The notes beneath the pieces were generated by a model. The model was given only the letters and a program-made list of their open reading frames with translations. It was not told where the DNA came from and ran no database searches. Of a stretch of DNA of 64,000 nt, positions 44,410 to 54,249 are shown one piece after another (positions within the stretch are counted from its first letter, which is position 1; every line of letters starts with the position of its first letter). The position numbers were made by a program, and so were the translations under genes. Source of the stretch: Flavobacteriales bacterium (GTDB taxonomy: Bacteria; Bacteroidota; Bacteroidia; Flavobacteriales_D; Crocinitomicaceae); contig JAKSBJ010000172.1 in NCBI GenBank assembly GCA_022361195.1, positions 1-64,000 on the forward strand. The letters run 5' to 3'.

Positions 44410-45677
44410 TCAAAATCAGGATACAAAAGGTATCTTTCACGAATTGATTTAAACTTTTCTAAATCTTCATCCCATCCTGCTTCAATATCTTTTAAAGATA
44501 CTCCTTCCAATATTTGTTGCTTTAACTTATTGGTTCCCGCCAAATTGTTGATAAAGCCTGATTTAAGGAAAAACTCTTTCCCCATTTTCAACTCAATATA
44601 AAAGGTCATAAGATAAGACAGATCAAACTGAAATGATCGTAATTCTTCCAAACTCAAAGTTGATAAGTTGTATCCATGACATTCCTCTCCTTCTAACTTA
44701 GGATGTTTAGCCCCCTCATTAGGTGCTGGAGTAAAATGATACAATTCATCGGCCTCTGCAGAATCAAAACCTGGATACCCAACACATTGAAAAGGAATAT
44801 CAGTTCCTCTTCCAATACTTACCACCGTGCCTTCAAATAAACATAAAGATGGATAAAGGTAAACTGCTGTCATATTTGGCAAATTTGGCGAGGGAGCAAT
44901 TGGCAGTTCATAAAACTTAGTATGATCCCATCCTTCACACGAAATAACGGTTAATTTTTCTCCCAGTGTTTCTTTAATCCACCCTTCTCCATCTACCATT
45001 TTAGCATATTCACCAATTGTCATTCCATGAACTACGGGTACGGTATGCATACCAACAAATGAACGATATTGCGTTTCTAAAACCGGTCCGGCTACATAAT
45101 GCCCATTTGGATTTGGTCGATCTAAAACAATAAACTCTTTTCCATTCTCTGCTGCTGCTTCCATTACATAGGTCAAAGTTGAAATGTAAGTGTAAAATCG
45201 AGCCCCTACATCCTGAATATCAAACAGAACAACATCTATACCCTGCAACTGTTCTGCTGAAGGTTTTTTGTTTTTTCCATAAAGCGAATAGATCGGTAAT
45301 CCAGTTTTTGAATCGGTTTCATTATTGACCTTTTCTCCGGCATCAGCCTTTCCCCTGAATCCATGCTCCGGTGAAAAAACTTTGATCACGTCAACTCCCT
45401 GCGCAATAAGTGTATCTACCAGGTGACTTCCATCCACCATTGAGGATTGGTTGCCCACAACGGCCACTTTCTTTCCCTCAAGCAAGGACAAATATTTTTC
45501 AAATTGTTGTGCCCCTACCGTCACCTTCTCGTTACAATAATCCGGTTCTACCAATTGTGTGGTATCCTGTACTTCGGATTGATCTTGAGACAGAGCAGCA
45601 GTTTGCTCTTCTTCCTTTCCTGAAGACGAACAACTCAAAAACAGATAACTTAAGATCAAAAAGTAGAAACGAAACAT
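44406..45677 (-). CDS. DUF1343-family lipoprotein, NamZ-like exo-N-acetylmuramidase
   Basis: 423 residues. LFLSC puts a lipidated Cys at residue 16, followed by a Ser/Glu-rich linker. The DUF1343 core is clear: LLEGKKVAVVGNQSSMVDG, VIKVFSPEHGFRG, VVLFDIQDVGARFYTYI and FIVLDRPNPNGH. The Bacillus member NamZ releases N-acetylmuramate from peptidoglycan fragments. Lipid anchoring suggests action in the periplasm on turnover products. The gene is divergent from the FtsX-like gene and shares a palindromic promoter with it. A terminator is not seen at the 4-base overlap with the convergent gene. Confidence 0.9.
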   Translation of the reverse strand: MFRFYFLILSYLFLSCSSSGKEEEQTAALSQDQSEVQDTTQLVEPDYCNEKVTVGAQQFEKYLSLLEGKKVAVVGNQSSMVDGSHLVDTLIAQGVDVIKVFSPEHGFRGKADAGEKVNNETDSKTGLPIYSLYGKNKKPSAEQLQGIDVVLFDIQDVGARFYTYISTLTYVMEAAAENGKEFIVLDRPNPNGHYVAGPVLETQYRSFVGMHTVPVVHGMTIGEYAKMVDGEGWIKETLGEKLTVISCEGWDHTKFYELPIAPSPNLPNMTAVYLYPSLCLFEGTVVSIGRGTDIPFQCVGYPGFDSAEADELYHFTPAPNEGAKHPKLEGEECHGYNLSTLSLEELRSFQFDLSYLMTFYIELKMGKEFFLKSGFINNLAGTNKLKQQILEGVSLKDIEAGWDEDLEKFKSIRERYLLYPDFD

Positions 45678-45689
45678 AATTTTTAAACT

Positions 45690-45707
45690 TACATTTGCGT
45701 AAATGTA
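45690..45707. promoter_or_regulatory. Palindromic divergent promoter candidate
   Basis: TACATTTGCGTAAATGTA is a near-perfect 18-bp palindrome. On the plus strand it gives TACATTTG (45690-45697), a perfect TAnnTTTG in front of the FtsX-like gene. On the minus strand it gives TACATTTA (45700-45707) in front of the NamZ-like gene. It may also be an operator. Confidence 0.45.
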
Positions 45708-47354
45708 GTGATTTTGAAGGCTGAATTTTTCATAGCAAGACGAATAATCCGGGGAGGCGATAATAAAAGTCGTCTTTCACGACCTATTGTAGTCATCTCA
45801 TTGGCCAGCATCATTTTAGGTCTTGCAATCATGATCATTACAGTTTCAGTTGTCACAGGATTTCAAAAAGGAATTCGGGATAAGGTTATCGGATTTGGAT
45901 CCCACATTCAGGTAACGGATCTTTACGCTAGTTCCAATATTGAATCCAGTCCTATCCTTATTAATCAGGAATTTTATCCTTCTTTAGAGGAGGATGAAAA
46001 TGTTAAAAAAATTCAACCGGTTGGTTATAAGCCCGGAATTCTTCAAAGTAGTCGAGATTCAGTTGCCTTTGATCTAGGAACACATGATACTGTGACTTCT
46101 TCCATCGATCTTTTAGGGGTATTGTTTAAAGGAATTGATGAAAATTATGACTGGAGCTTTTTTGAAGATAAGCTAGTGGAAGGGGAATTGATTGATTTTG
46201 AAAGCTCAAACAATGAAGTCATCATTTCCAAGTACATTTCTGAGAAGATGGGCTACAAAATTGGAGATGAAATTCAGGCCTTTTTCATCAAAGAACGGCC
46301 TACTCCACGAACATTTAAAATTGTAGGTATTTACCGAACTGGATTTGAAGAATTTGACCAAAAATTCATTTATACACAACTAAGTCAAATTCAAAAACTC
46401 AATAATTGGGGAGTTCAAACCTTTTTAACATTGGCCGACACCTGTGATGGCGATGAATATGTATTGAGAGGAGTTACCCGTGGTGGATCAAATCTCTACA
46501 AATACAATTGGGGAACCGATTATATTGAACGTGACTATTTTTTGTTAGAAGGAAAAATCAATGAAACCATTCAAATGACCGCTCGTGATCACGATTGGGA
46601 AATTAGTGGAATGGCAATTGAACCTAACTCAGTTCCTGATACTGCCTGGGCTACTATCCAAATTGATTCGGCTTGTGCCTGTTCGGAAGAAATATTAGCA
46701 AAATCTCCCATTCAACGCATTGGAGACTCATTGATCATTGCACCTTTTGGAAGCATTCAAATTAAAAATGGAATAGGAACCCATCACCTCTATGCAGGGG
46801 GATTTGAAGTTTTAATTCATGAATGGGAAGATTTGGAAGAGATGGATGAAATCATCTATCATCAAATTCCAGCCGAATTTGACACTGTTAAGATTACGGA
46901 ACTGCATCCCGACATTTTTGCCTGGTTGGATTTTTTAGACTTGAACATTGCCATTGTGATCGGGCTAATTTTAATTGTCTCTCTTATTAATATGATTACC
47001 TCTCTTCTAGTCATGATCCTTGAAAAAACAAATATGATTGGAATCATGAAGGCTTTGGGAGCTAAAAATCGTAGTATTCGTAAAATTTTCCTCTATCACG
47101 CAATGTTCCTTTTAAGCCGAGGCCTTTTATGGGGGAATATTTTGGGGATAGGTTTATTACTTTTTCAACATTATACTAACATTTTCTCCCTCAATCCTGA
47201 TGTATATTATTTGGAAACCGTTCCGGTAAACTTTAACCTTCTTCACATTTTATACATCAATCTTTTAACCCTGATTGTCTGTCGTTTTATTCTGATTGTA
47301 CCGAGTTATTTGGTGAGTCGAATTGACCCAACCAAGGCTATAAAATTTGATTAA
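45708..47354 (+). CDS. FtsX-like ABC transporter permease (LolC/LolE type)
   Basis: 548 residues starting with GTG at 45708; a TTG at 45714 is an alternative. The layout is one N-terminal membrane helix (about 30-50), a large periplasmic domain (about 55-395), then three helices (about 408-438, 455-480 and 505-535). The C-terminus SYLVSRIDPTKAIKFD matches the LolE/FtsX family ending ([IV]xPxxALR-like). Such permeases extract or export lipoproteins with an ATPase partner (LolD-like), which is not encoded nearby. The substrate is not certain. Confidence 0.88.
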   Translation: MILKAEFFIARRIIRGGDNKSRLSRPIVVISLASIILGLAIMIITVSVVTGFQKGIRDKVIGFGSHIQVTDLYASSNIESSPILINQEFYPSLEEDENVKKIQPVGYKPGILQSSRDSVAFDLGTHDTVTSSIDLLGVLFKGIDENYDWSFFEDKLVEGELIDFESSNNEVIISKYISEKMGYKIGDEIQAFFIKERPTPRTFKIVGIYRTGFEEFDQKFIYTQLSQIQKLNNWGVQTFLTLADTCDGDEYVLRGVTRGGSNLYKYNWGTDYIERDYFLLEGKINETIQMTARDHDWEISGMAIEPNSVPDTAWATIQIDSACACSEEILAKSPIQRIGDSLIIAPFGSIQIKNGIGTHHLYAGGFEVLIHEWEDLEEMDEIIYHQIPAEFDTVKITELHPDIFAWLDFLDLNIAIVIGLILIVSLINMITSLLVMILEKTNMIGIMKALGAKNRSIRKIFLYHAMFLLSRGLLWGNILGIGLLLFQHYTNIFSLNPDVYYLETVPVNFNLLHILYINLLTLIVCRFILIVPSYLVSRIDPTKAIKFD

Positions 47355-47443
47355 TTCCCTTGTTTTCAGGATTTCCATTTCAACATTTTAATTTCTGACG
47401 TTATTTCTTCGGAAGATAATTCTGTATAAAATCAAATTTTACC

Positions 47444-47451
47444 TAAATTTG
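47444..47451 (+). promoter_or_regulatory. -7 box for the E2 gene
   Basis: TAAATTTG, a perfect TAnnTTTG, 26 nt upstream of the ATG at 47478. No clear -33 TTG. Confidence 0.5.
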
Positions 47452-47477
47452 CGCTACTAAAATTTAAGAAATTAGGC

Positions 47478-48842
47478 ATGGCTGAAATCGAAATCAGATT
47501 ACCGAAAATGGGTGAAAGTGTTACCGAAGCTACAATTACCAATTGGCTTAAAGAGGTAGGTGACACAGTAGAAATGGATGAACCACTGGTAGAAGTTGCT
47601 ACGGATAAAGTGGATAATGAGCTTCCATCTGAAGCGGAAGGTGTTTTGGTTAAGAAGCTATATGAAAAGGACGATGTAGTTCAGGTTGGTGAAGTCATTG
47701 CTATTATTTCAACGGATGGAGAGGTAAGTGAGCCTGCTCCTACTACAGACGCCGCTCCGGCAACTGAAGAAAAAGCAGCCGTGGCTGCTGAGCCGGTTGC
47801 AACGGCTACAGTTGCCGCCAGTTCTAATGGAAACGGTGCTGTAGAAATAGCAAAAACAGGTCCTTCTGGTAAATTCTACTCTCCATTGGTGAGAAGTATT
47901 GCTAAAGCCGAAGGTATTTCAATTGACGTTTTAGAAACTATTCAGGGAACCGGTGAAAAAAACCGCGTAACCAAAAAAGATATTTTGAATTTCATCGCAT
48001 CGGGTGGAGCTGCTGCAGCTCCGGCTCAAACAACAGCTGCTCCGGCTACTACTGCCGCTCCAGCTAATGGAAAAGCTACTACTGCTGCTCCGGCGAAAAA
48101 AGAAATTCACGCTCCGGAAGTTCCAATTTATCCTGGAGACGAAATTGTGGAAATGGACCGAATGCGAAAACTAATCGCAGACCACATGGTAATGTCTGTA
48201 CACACTTCGCCTCACGTTACTTCTTATGTTGAAGCTGACGTAACGGATATCGTAATGTGGAGAAACCGGGTTAAAAATGAATTCCAAAAACGTGAAGGAG
48301 AAAAAATCACCTTTACACCAATCTTTATCGAAGCAATCGTTAAAGCCATTAAGGATTTCCCTGGGGTGAATGTTTCGGTGAGTGGAAATAACATCATCCA
48401 ACGTAAAAACATTAATGTTGGAATGGCTACCGCTCTTCCAAGTGGAAACTTAATTGTTCCTGTAATTAAAAATGCAGATACATTAAATCTTGTTGGCTTA
48501 ACAAAAGCTGTTAACGATTTGGCTTTCAGAGCAAGAAACAACAAGTTAGATTCGGATGATATTCAAGGCGGAACTTATACCGTAACTAATGTTGGAACTT
48601 TTGGTAATGTGATGGGAACTCCTATCATTAATCAACCTCAAGTTGGAATTCTGGCATTGGGTGCTATTCGTAAGATTCCAGCGGTTATTGAAACTCCTCA
48701 AGGAGATGCAATTGCGATTCGTCACAAGATGTTCTTATCACATTCTTACGACCATAGAGTTGTTGATGGAGCCTTAGGTGGACAGTTTGTAAAAAGGGTT
48801 GCAGAATACCTTGAACAGTTCGATGTGAACCGGGAGTTATAA
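47478..48842 (+). CDS. 2-oxo acid dehydrogenase E2 component (dihydrolipoamide acyltransferase)
   Basis: 454 residues. Lipoyl domain 1-80 with the lipoylated Lys44 in EVATDKVDNELP. An Ala/Pro/Thr-rich linker (about 85-215) surrounds a peripheral subunit-binding domain (YSPLVRSIAKAEGI ... GTGEKNRVTKKDIL). The catalytic domain ends with SHSYDHRVVDG, giving His426 and Asp430. It transfers an acyl group from lipoyl to CoA in a branched-chain, pyruvate or oxoglutarate complex. No E1 or E3 gene is nearby, so the exact complex is open; this form is most often the branched-chain type in Bacteroidota. Confidence 0.92.
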   Translation: MAEIEIRLPKMGESVTEATITNWLKEVGDTVEMDEPLVEVATDKVDNELPSEAEGVLVKKLYEKDDVVQVGEVIAIISTDGEVSEPAPTTDAAPATEEKAAVAAEPVATATVAASSNGNGAVEIAKTGPSGKFYSPLVRSIAKAEGISIDVLETIQGTGEKNRVTKKDILNFIASGGAAAAPAQTTAAPATTAAPANGKATTAAPAKKEIHAPEVPIYPGDEIVEMDRMRKLIADHMVMSVHTSPHVTSYVEADVTDIVMWRNRVKNEFQKREGEKITFTPIFIEAIVKAIKDFPGVNVSVSGNNIIQRKNINVGMATALPSGNLIVPVIKNADTLNLVGLTKAVNDLAFRARNNKLDSDDIQGGTYTVTNVGTFGNVMGTPIINQPQVGILALGAIRKIPAVIETPQGDAIAIRHKMFLSHSYDHRVVDGALGGQFVKRVAEYLEQFDVNREL

Positions 48843-48927
48843 ACATTTAGTGGTAAAAAAGTAAACTTTACCCCCCTAACATTAAGCTGAATTTCTTTTT
48901 TCCTTTGAGGGATAATAATGCCCTTAA

Positions 48928-51276
48928 TTGAAATTTGGTTTATCTATATTATCCTTAGTCTGTTCCGGAATGTTATTGGCTCAGCCCAATAAAGAAAAAC
49001 TCCGTGAAGCTTTAAAAGATGCCAATTTCAATCAAAAATTTGAAGTTGGTGTTAATCTAATGCACGATCGGGTTTATTCCGAAGCTTTATATGTTTGGGA
49101 ATTGTTGTTGGAAGAAGATCCTAACAATGCCAACCTAAACTATAAAGCAGGACTTTGTAAAATCAGGCTCAATAAGGAAAACGAATCACTCCCTTATTTT
49201 GAAAAGGCACAACACGCAGTTTCAAAAAATTACAATCCCTTTGCTCCAACCGAGCGACACGCTCCTCCTGAGTTATTGTACTATCTGGCTCAATCAAGTC
49301 ATGTTCATGGAATGATTGACACAGCCTTGTATCAATACAATTTCTTCTTAGAGAATGTAAAACATAGACATGCAAAATACGACTTGGCCGCTTTAGGTAA
49401 AATACAATGCGAAAATGCATTGCGTCTTATGGCCAATCCAAAAAATTATAAAATTCACAACATAGGGGACATTGTTAATACCCCGGCACCAGAATACTCT
49501 CCAGTTATTACCATTGACGGATCTGCCTTGTTCTTCACCTCAAAAAGATTAAGACCCGACAGTACCAACAAACGATACATCAATATCGAAAATGGGCAAT
49601 ACTATGAAGATATCTATGTGAGTTACCGTAGCAAGGACGGGGATTGGGCAGATCCGGAATATTTGCGTTTTTGCAGTGTTCGTCAGAACAATGCCTCCAT
49701 TTCAGCTTCACCTGATGGACAAAAAGTTTTGGTTTATGAAGATGTTCAAAACGGTGACATTTACTATTCAGTAATGGAAGATACTGCTTTTGGTGATCTT
49801 CAACCTTTTCCAATTGAGGAACTCAATACCAATCATTTTGAACCACACGCTACTGTAAGTCCGGATGAGAATTACATTTACTTTTCATCTGACCGACCGG
49901 GAGGAATGGGAGGTTTAGATATCTACCGATTAAAAAAATTACCAGACGGAAGTTGGAGTAAAGCCTACAATTTAGGACCACCAATCAACTCCAAGTATGA
50001 TGAAGACTCACCATTTCTAGGAGCTGATAATAGAACGCTTTACTTCAGCTCAAACGGAAAAAGATCCATGGGAGGGTATGACATTTTTGTTAGTAGAGCT
50101 GATGAAGATGAAAAGTGGTCGGAGCCTGAAAACATGGGTTATCCGCTCAACTCTGTTGATGACGACATTTATTATACTACAACAGCCGACGGTTTAGTCG
50201 GTTTTTATGCTTCCGATAAGCTGGAAGGAAAGGGTGATAAGGACATTTATATTGTTGAGACAGAAGCTTCTTACATTCGAAACGTAGCTATTTTCACAGG
50301 ATTCATTGTTACAGCTGATCATTCCATGATTCCAAACGGGATCAACATCTTTGTCACTGACCTAACTGATAAATCAAAACCAAAACAATACAGTCCCCGA
50401 AGACGTGACGGTGGATATGTTTTAACACTAAAACCTTGTCACACTTACGAAATTGACTATCAATTTGAGGGAGAATCTTTCTACCACACCAAACTCTACG
50501 TTCCATGTAATTCTTCTTATCAGGAAATTAAACATGAGTTGCTTTTGGATATGGTGAATTTAGAAGCTTCGGTATTAATTGACAATTTACCTATTGCTCA
50601 TAAACGATGGGAGTTTGAAAACACAGAGCAATTTGATCAACTGGAAGGAAAGCAGGTTAAAATTTATGAAGGTGACCAATTAATGACAGAAGAGTTCATT
50701 AATCGCTATGGTCAATTCCCATATAAAGAACTTGATCCCAATAAGACTCACCTCATGAAAATTGAGGAGCAAGACTTCGACTTCTGCGAAAAGCTTGTTT
50801 TAAATCTAATTGACAGTGCTAACAATGTATTGGACACTTATACTTTCAATTCAGAATGTAATTCCAATCCTACTGTTAGTGAATTCTCAACCATACTCAC
50901 CACTCCTATTTTCCAATACAACTTTGGATATAACAAAGAAGAATTCAATACTAAAAATGAAGACTTAAAGGAATATGTACGAGGAGTAAAACAATTGTTA
51001 GATGCTGGTAAAGATGTCACCATCTATGTAACAGCCAGTGCCTCTAAGGTTCCAACCAAAAAATTTAAAAACAACTCCGATCTCGCAAAAAAAAGATTGG
51101 AGACCGGAAAAACAATCATGACTAAACTGCTAAAATCTAATCGTATTGACATGTCACGTGTCACATTTGTAGACGATGAGATTTTGGTTGGAGGTCCGGA
51201 TTATAATAACGATGCCGTCGAAAATGCTCAGGTTTACGAGCGGTATCAATTCATCAAATTCGAAGTGAGATTTTAA
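48928..51276 (+). CDS. TPR-PD40 protein with degenerate OmpA-like C-terminus (PorE-like)
   Basis: 782 residues with TTG start (48928), needed for the signal peptide MKFGLSILSLVCSGMLLA. Domain order: TPR about 30-150, PD40 propeller about 185-430 (SPDENYIYFSSDRPGGMGGLD, NRTLYFSSNGKRSMGGYDIF), a carboxypeptidase-regulatory-like domain about 440-535, and an OmpA-like end about 680-782 lacking the usual NxxLSxxRA core (NNSDLAKKRLETGKTIM is its counterpart). PorE of Porphyromonas links T9SS machinery to peptidoglycan. The loss of a good peptidoglycan-binding motif is odd. Only 2 nt separate it from the next PorE-like gene. Confidence 0.85.
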   Translation: MKFGLSILSLVCSGMLLAQPNKEKLREALKDANFNQKFEVGVNLMHDRVYSEALYVWELLLEEDPNNANLNYKAGLCKIRLNKENESLPYFEKAQHAVSKNYNPFAPTERHAPPELLYYLAQSSHVHGMIDTALYQYNFFLENVKHRHAKYDLAALGKIQCENALRLMANPKNYKIHNIGDIVNTPAPEYSPVITIDGSALFFTSKRLRPDSTNKRYINIENGQYYEDIYVSYRSKDGDWADPEYLRFCSVRQNNASISASPDGQKVLVYEDVQNGDIYYSVMEDTAFGDLQPFPIEELNTNHFEPHATVSPDENYIYFSSDRPGGMGGLDIYRLKKLPDGSWSKAYNLGPPINSKYDEDSPFLGADNRTLYFSSNGKRSMGGYDIFVSRADEDEKWSEPENMGYPLNSVDDDIYYTTTADGLVGFYASDKLEGKGDKDIYIVETEASYIRNVAIFTGFIVTADHSMIPNGINIFVTDLTDKSKPKQYSPRRRDGGYVLTLKPCHTYEIDYQFEGESFYHTKLYVPCNSSYQEIKHELLLDMVNLEASVLIDNLPIAHKRWEFENTEQFDQLEGKQVKIYEGDQLMTEEFINRYGQFPYKELDPNKTHLMKIEEQDFDFCEKLVLNLIDSANNVLDTYTFNSECNSNPTVSEFSTILTTPIFQYNFGYNKEEFNTKNEDLKEYVRGVKQLLDAGKDVTIYVTASASKVPTKKFKNNSDLAKKRLETGKTIMTKLLKSNRIDMSRVTFVDDEILVGGPDYNNDAVENAQVYERYQFIKFEVRF

Positions 51277-51278
51277 TT

Positions 51279-54227
51279 ATGAAAGCACTTGTCACATTTT
51301 TGTCCCTAATGTTAATTGGAAGTCTCTATTTCCAGGCAGAGACTGCCCATGCGCAACAATTAAAGCCGGGTAAAATCAAAAAGTTTGTTCGAAAAGGAAG
51401 AAAAGCTTATCGAAAAGGCGAATTCTGGAAAGCAAAATCGTATTACGACAAGGTAACAAATGCAAATTCAGATAAGGCTGTACATTGGTTCGAAACTGGT
51501 TTGGTCTATTACGATTCGCAAGTTCAGCGTGAAAATGCAATTATTTACTTCGAAAAAGCCCTGGAACTATCTGCACAAGAAAAGGATACAATACCTGAGA
51601 TTTTCTACTACGCTGGAAAAACCTATCACTTTAATGGAGAATATGAAAAAGCCATTGAGACCTACAATATCTTTCTGAGCAAGGTAAAAAAAGGAGACAA
51701 AGGAATGGAAACCCGTCAAGAGGTTGTTCGTCAAATTGAGATGTGTAACAATGGTATTGACTTGAGAAATCAAGAGGGATACTATGTTGAAGAGTTATTA
51801 AACCTGGGACTAAATGTTAACTCTGAATACCTGGATTATTCACCAGTTGTAACTCCAGAAGATGATCTCTTACTTTTCTGTTCAAGAAGACCTCCTGGAA
51901 GAAAAAAGAATGTAGATGGCCTTTATTACGAAGATATTTTCTACTCGGCACGAAGAGATAGCGATGGAGAATGGGGAGAAGCAGAGGTAATTGACAAATC
52001 GTCGGGTTATGTAAAGAAAGAAATCAATGACGGTAAGGCTCACGAGGCTCCAATTAGTTTATCCGCAGATGGAAATACACTTTACATCTACAAAGAAAAT
52101 GGTATTTGGAAGTCGACTAAAACAGAAACCGGTCAATGGGACATTCCGGTTAAAATGAACCAAAACGTAAACATTGGTAGTGCAAACCCAAGTATGTTCA
52201 TTACACCAAATGAAGATGAGATGTTCATTGTTTCAGTTGGAGTTAAAGATGGTTTAGGAGAAAGAGATATCTATCACGCGACAAGAAATGAATTGGGTGG
52301 ATGGAATAAGCCAGTGAACATGGGGCCGGTAATCAATACCCAATACAAAGAAGATGCTCCTTATTTGTCAAAAGATGGTAAAACACTTTATTTTGCTTCA
52401 GAGGGACATAACTCAATGGGTGGATTCGACATTTTTAAAACAATTAGAGATGAAGATGGAAACTGGTCAGAGCCTATCAATATTGGATCTCCTGTAAACT
52501 CTGCCGGAGACGATATCTACTACATTGAAAATGAAGAAGGAACTTTAGCTTACTATGCTACCATGCGTCCCGGATCATTTGGTTATCTGGATATTTATAC
52601 TGCTCGTTATGGTTGTAAAAACATTCCAACAACCAACATTAAGGGTTATGCCATTTTTGCTGAGAACAACCTACCAGTAAATGGTATTATCAAAGTAACG
52701 AATAAAGACAGTGGTGAGGAAATGGGATCATTTAATATTGATCCTAAAACTGGAAAATACAATATGGTATTACCTCCTGACAATACTTACATCCTTGAAC
52801 TGGTTGTTGCACAATCTAAATACAATCAACTACGTCCACATGCCGAAGAGTTTTATATTCCTAAACAATGTGAAGAATACAACCTCTTTCAGCAAATTAA
52901 AGTCGATTACTTAAAAGATGACATTGGTTCGGTTTACGCCCAAAGAGCTCATTTTAAAAATGCCATGTTTGACATTGACACTGAAGTTGAAAACACTTAC
53001 AATGTTGATATGAGCAAAGCTGATCAGGCTCCAGCTGAGAGTTATATTGTTGAGTTGGGATATTTTGAAGAAGAAACTTCTGCTGCTTTCAAAAAATTGA
53101 TGACTAAAAATGATGATGTTAGTATTCAATCGCAAGTTGACTTTGATGGTGGAACTGTTTATTATGCCGGGCCTTTCTCTACTGAGGGAATTGCGAATAC
53201 TCAGAAGGAAAATTTATTGGCAAAAGGATTTAAAGAATCAGCTATTAAACCTGTTCCGGGTGACAGCCCAATGTTAGATGTTTCAAGAGGAATTTCAGGA
53301 CAATTTACCCACGAAGGAAATACACCGGCCAAAGGAGTTGAAATCCTGTTATTGAATCAAAACAATCAAATTTTAAGAATTACAGAAACGGATGATCAGG
53401 GACTTTTTGCCTTTGAAAAACTTGATCCAAGCGGAAACTATGTCATTGTAGCAAATGAGGATGATGCTAAGGCAAGTATGGGATCGGGATTAGAGACAAC
53501 CATTAATGGAACTATCTACACTTTCATTAATAAGGAAAATACACCTAAGCCAAATCAGCAAGTTTACTTTGCCGATAATGGCCGTCGTATTGCCAACATT
53601 ACGGCTACCAATAGTTCAGGAAGCTTTGAATTATCTAATATCCCTGAAAAACCAGAATCTATTGCTGAGATTAATGATAATGTGACGATCTCATACAATA
53701 TGGATATTTCTAACTCAGAGGTAATTTACTCAGCTTACATCTTAAATATCGATCCAAACAACACTGAATTAGCTTATACAGAGTATATCGATATCATTGA
53801 GTTGAGAGATATTGCCATTAACGGAGGAACATCGGATGGAGAACTTCAGGAATTTGCAAACATCTTATTTGATTTTGACAAATTCTTCTTGCGTCAAAAA
53901 AGTGAAGATGTTTTAAGCAGCTTGTATGCTTTCATGAACGAAAATCCTTCGGTAACCATCCGTTTAGATGGGTACACAGATGCAATTGGTACAGAACAAT
54001 ACAATATGGGACTTTCTCAAAAACGTTCTTTATCTGCCCACAAATACTTAATTGATAAAGGAATTGATCCTAACCGAATTCAAAACTCATGGTTTGGAGA
54101 GTCTAAGCCAGTAGCTGATAACCAAACTGCTGACGGAGAAGACAATCCTGCAGGAAGACAATTAAACCGAAGAGTAGAAATCAAGGTTGAAATTCCTGAA
54201 ATGAGCGACTTATACATATCTTTGTAA
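51279..54227 (+). CDS. PorE-like protein: TPR, PD40, regulatory domains, SPOR-like and OmpA domain
   Basis: 982 residues with signal peptide ending at AHAQ. Order: TPR about 35-150 (RKAYRKGEFWKAKSYYDKV), PD40 about 175-445 (SKDGKTLYFASEGHNSMGGFD), carboxypeptidase-regulatory-like domain about 450-530, SPOR-like unit about 585-665 (SYIVELGYFEEE), further beta domains, and an OmpA domain about 860-975 (ILFDFDKFFLR, RLDGYTDAIG, NMGLSQKRS, GRQLNRRVEI). TPR-PD40-CRD-OmpA is the PorE architecture, expected in the periplasm under the outer membrane and attached to peptidoglycan. It forms an operon with the previous gene, a paralogue. Confidence 0.9.
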   Translation: MKALVTFLSLMLIGSLYFQAETAHAQQLKPGKIKKFVRKGRKAYRKGEFWKAKSYYDKVTNANSDKAVHWFETGLVYYDSQVQRENAIIYFEKALELSAQEKDTIPEIFYYAGKTYHFNGEYEKAIETYNIFLSKVKKGDKGMETRQEVVRQIEMCNNGIDLRNQEGYYVEELLNLGLNVNSEYLDYSPVVTPEDDLLLFCSRRPPGRKKNVDGLYYEDIFYSARRDSDGEWGEAEVIDKSSGYVKKEINDGKAHEAPISLSADGNTLYIYKENGIWKSTKTETGQWDIPVKMNQNVNIGSANPSMFITPNEDEMFIVSVGVKDGLGERDIYHATRNELGGWNKPVNMGPVINTQYKEDAPYLSKDGKTLYFASEGHNSMGGFDIFKTIRDEDGNWSEPINIGSPVNSAGDDIYYIENEEGTLAYYATMRPGSFGYLDIYTARYGCKNIPTTNIKGYAIFAENNLPVNGIIKVTNKDSGEEMGSFNIDPKTGKYNMVLPPDNTYILELVVAQSKYNQLRPHAEEFYIPKQCEEYNLFQQIKVDYLKDDIGSVYAQRAHFKNAMFDIDTEVENTYNVDMSKADQAPAESYIVELGYFEEETSAAFKKLMTKNDDVSIQSQVDFDGGTVYYAGPFSTEGIANTQKENLLAKGFKESAIKPVPGDSPMLDVSRGISGQFTHEGNTPAKGVEILLLNQNNQILRITETDDQGLFAFEKLDPSGNYVIVANEDDAKASMGSGLETTINGTIYTFINKENTPKPNQQVYFADNGRRIANITATNSSGSFELSNIPEKPESIAEINDNVTISYNMDISNSEVIYSAYILNIDPNNTELAYTEYIDIIELRDIAINGGTSDGELQEFANILFDFDKFFLRQKSEDVLSSLYAFMNENPSVTIRLDGYTDAIGTEQYNMGLSQKRSLSAHKYLIDKGIDPNRIQNSWFGESKPVADNQTADGEDNPAGRQLNRRVEIKVEIPEMSDLYISL

Positions 54228-54249
54228 GCACGAATTTGAAAGTGCTTTA

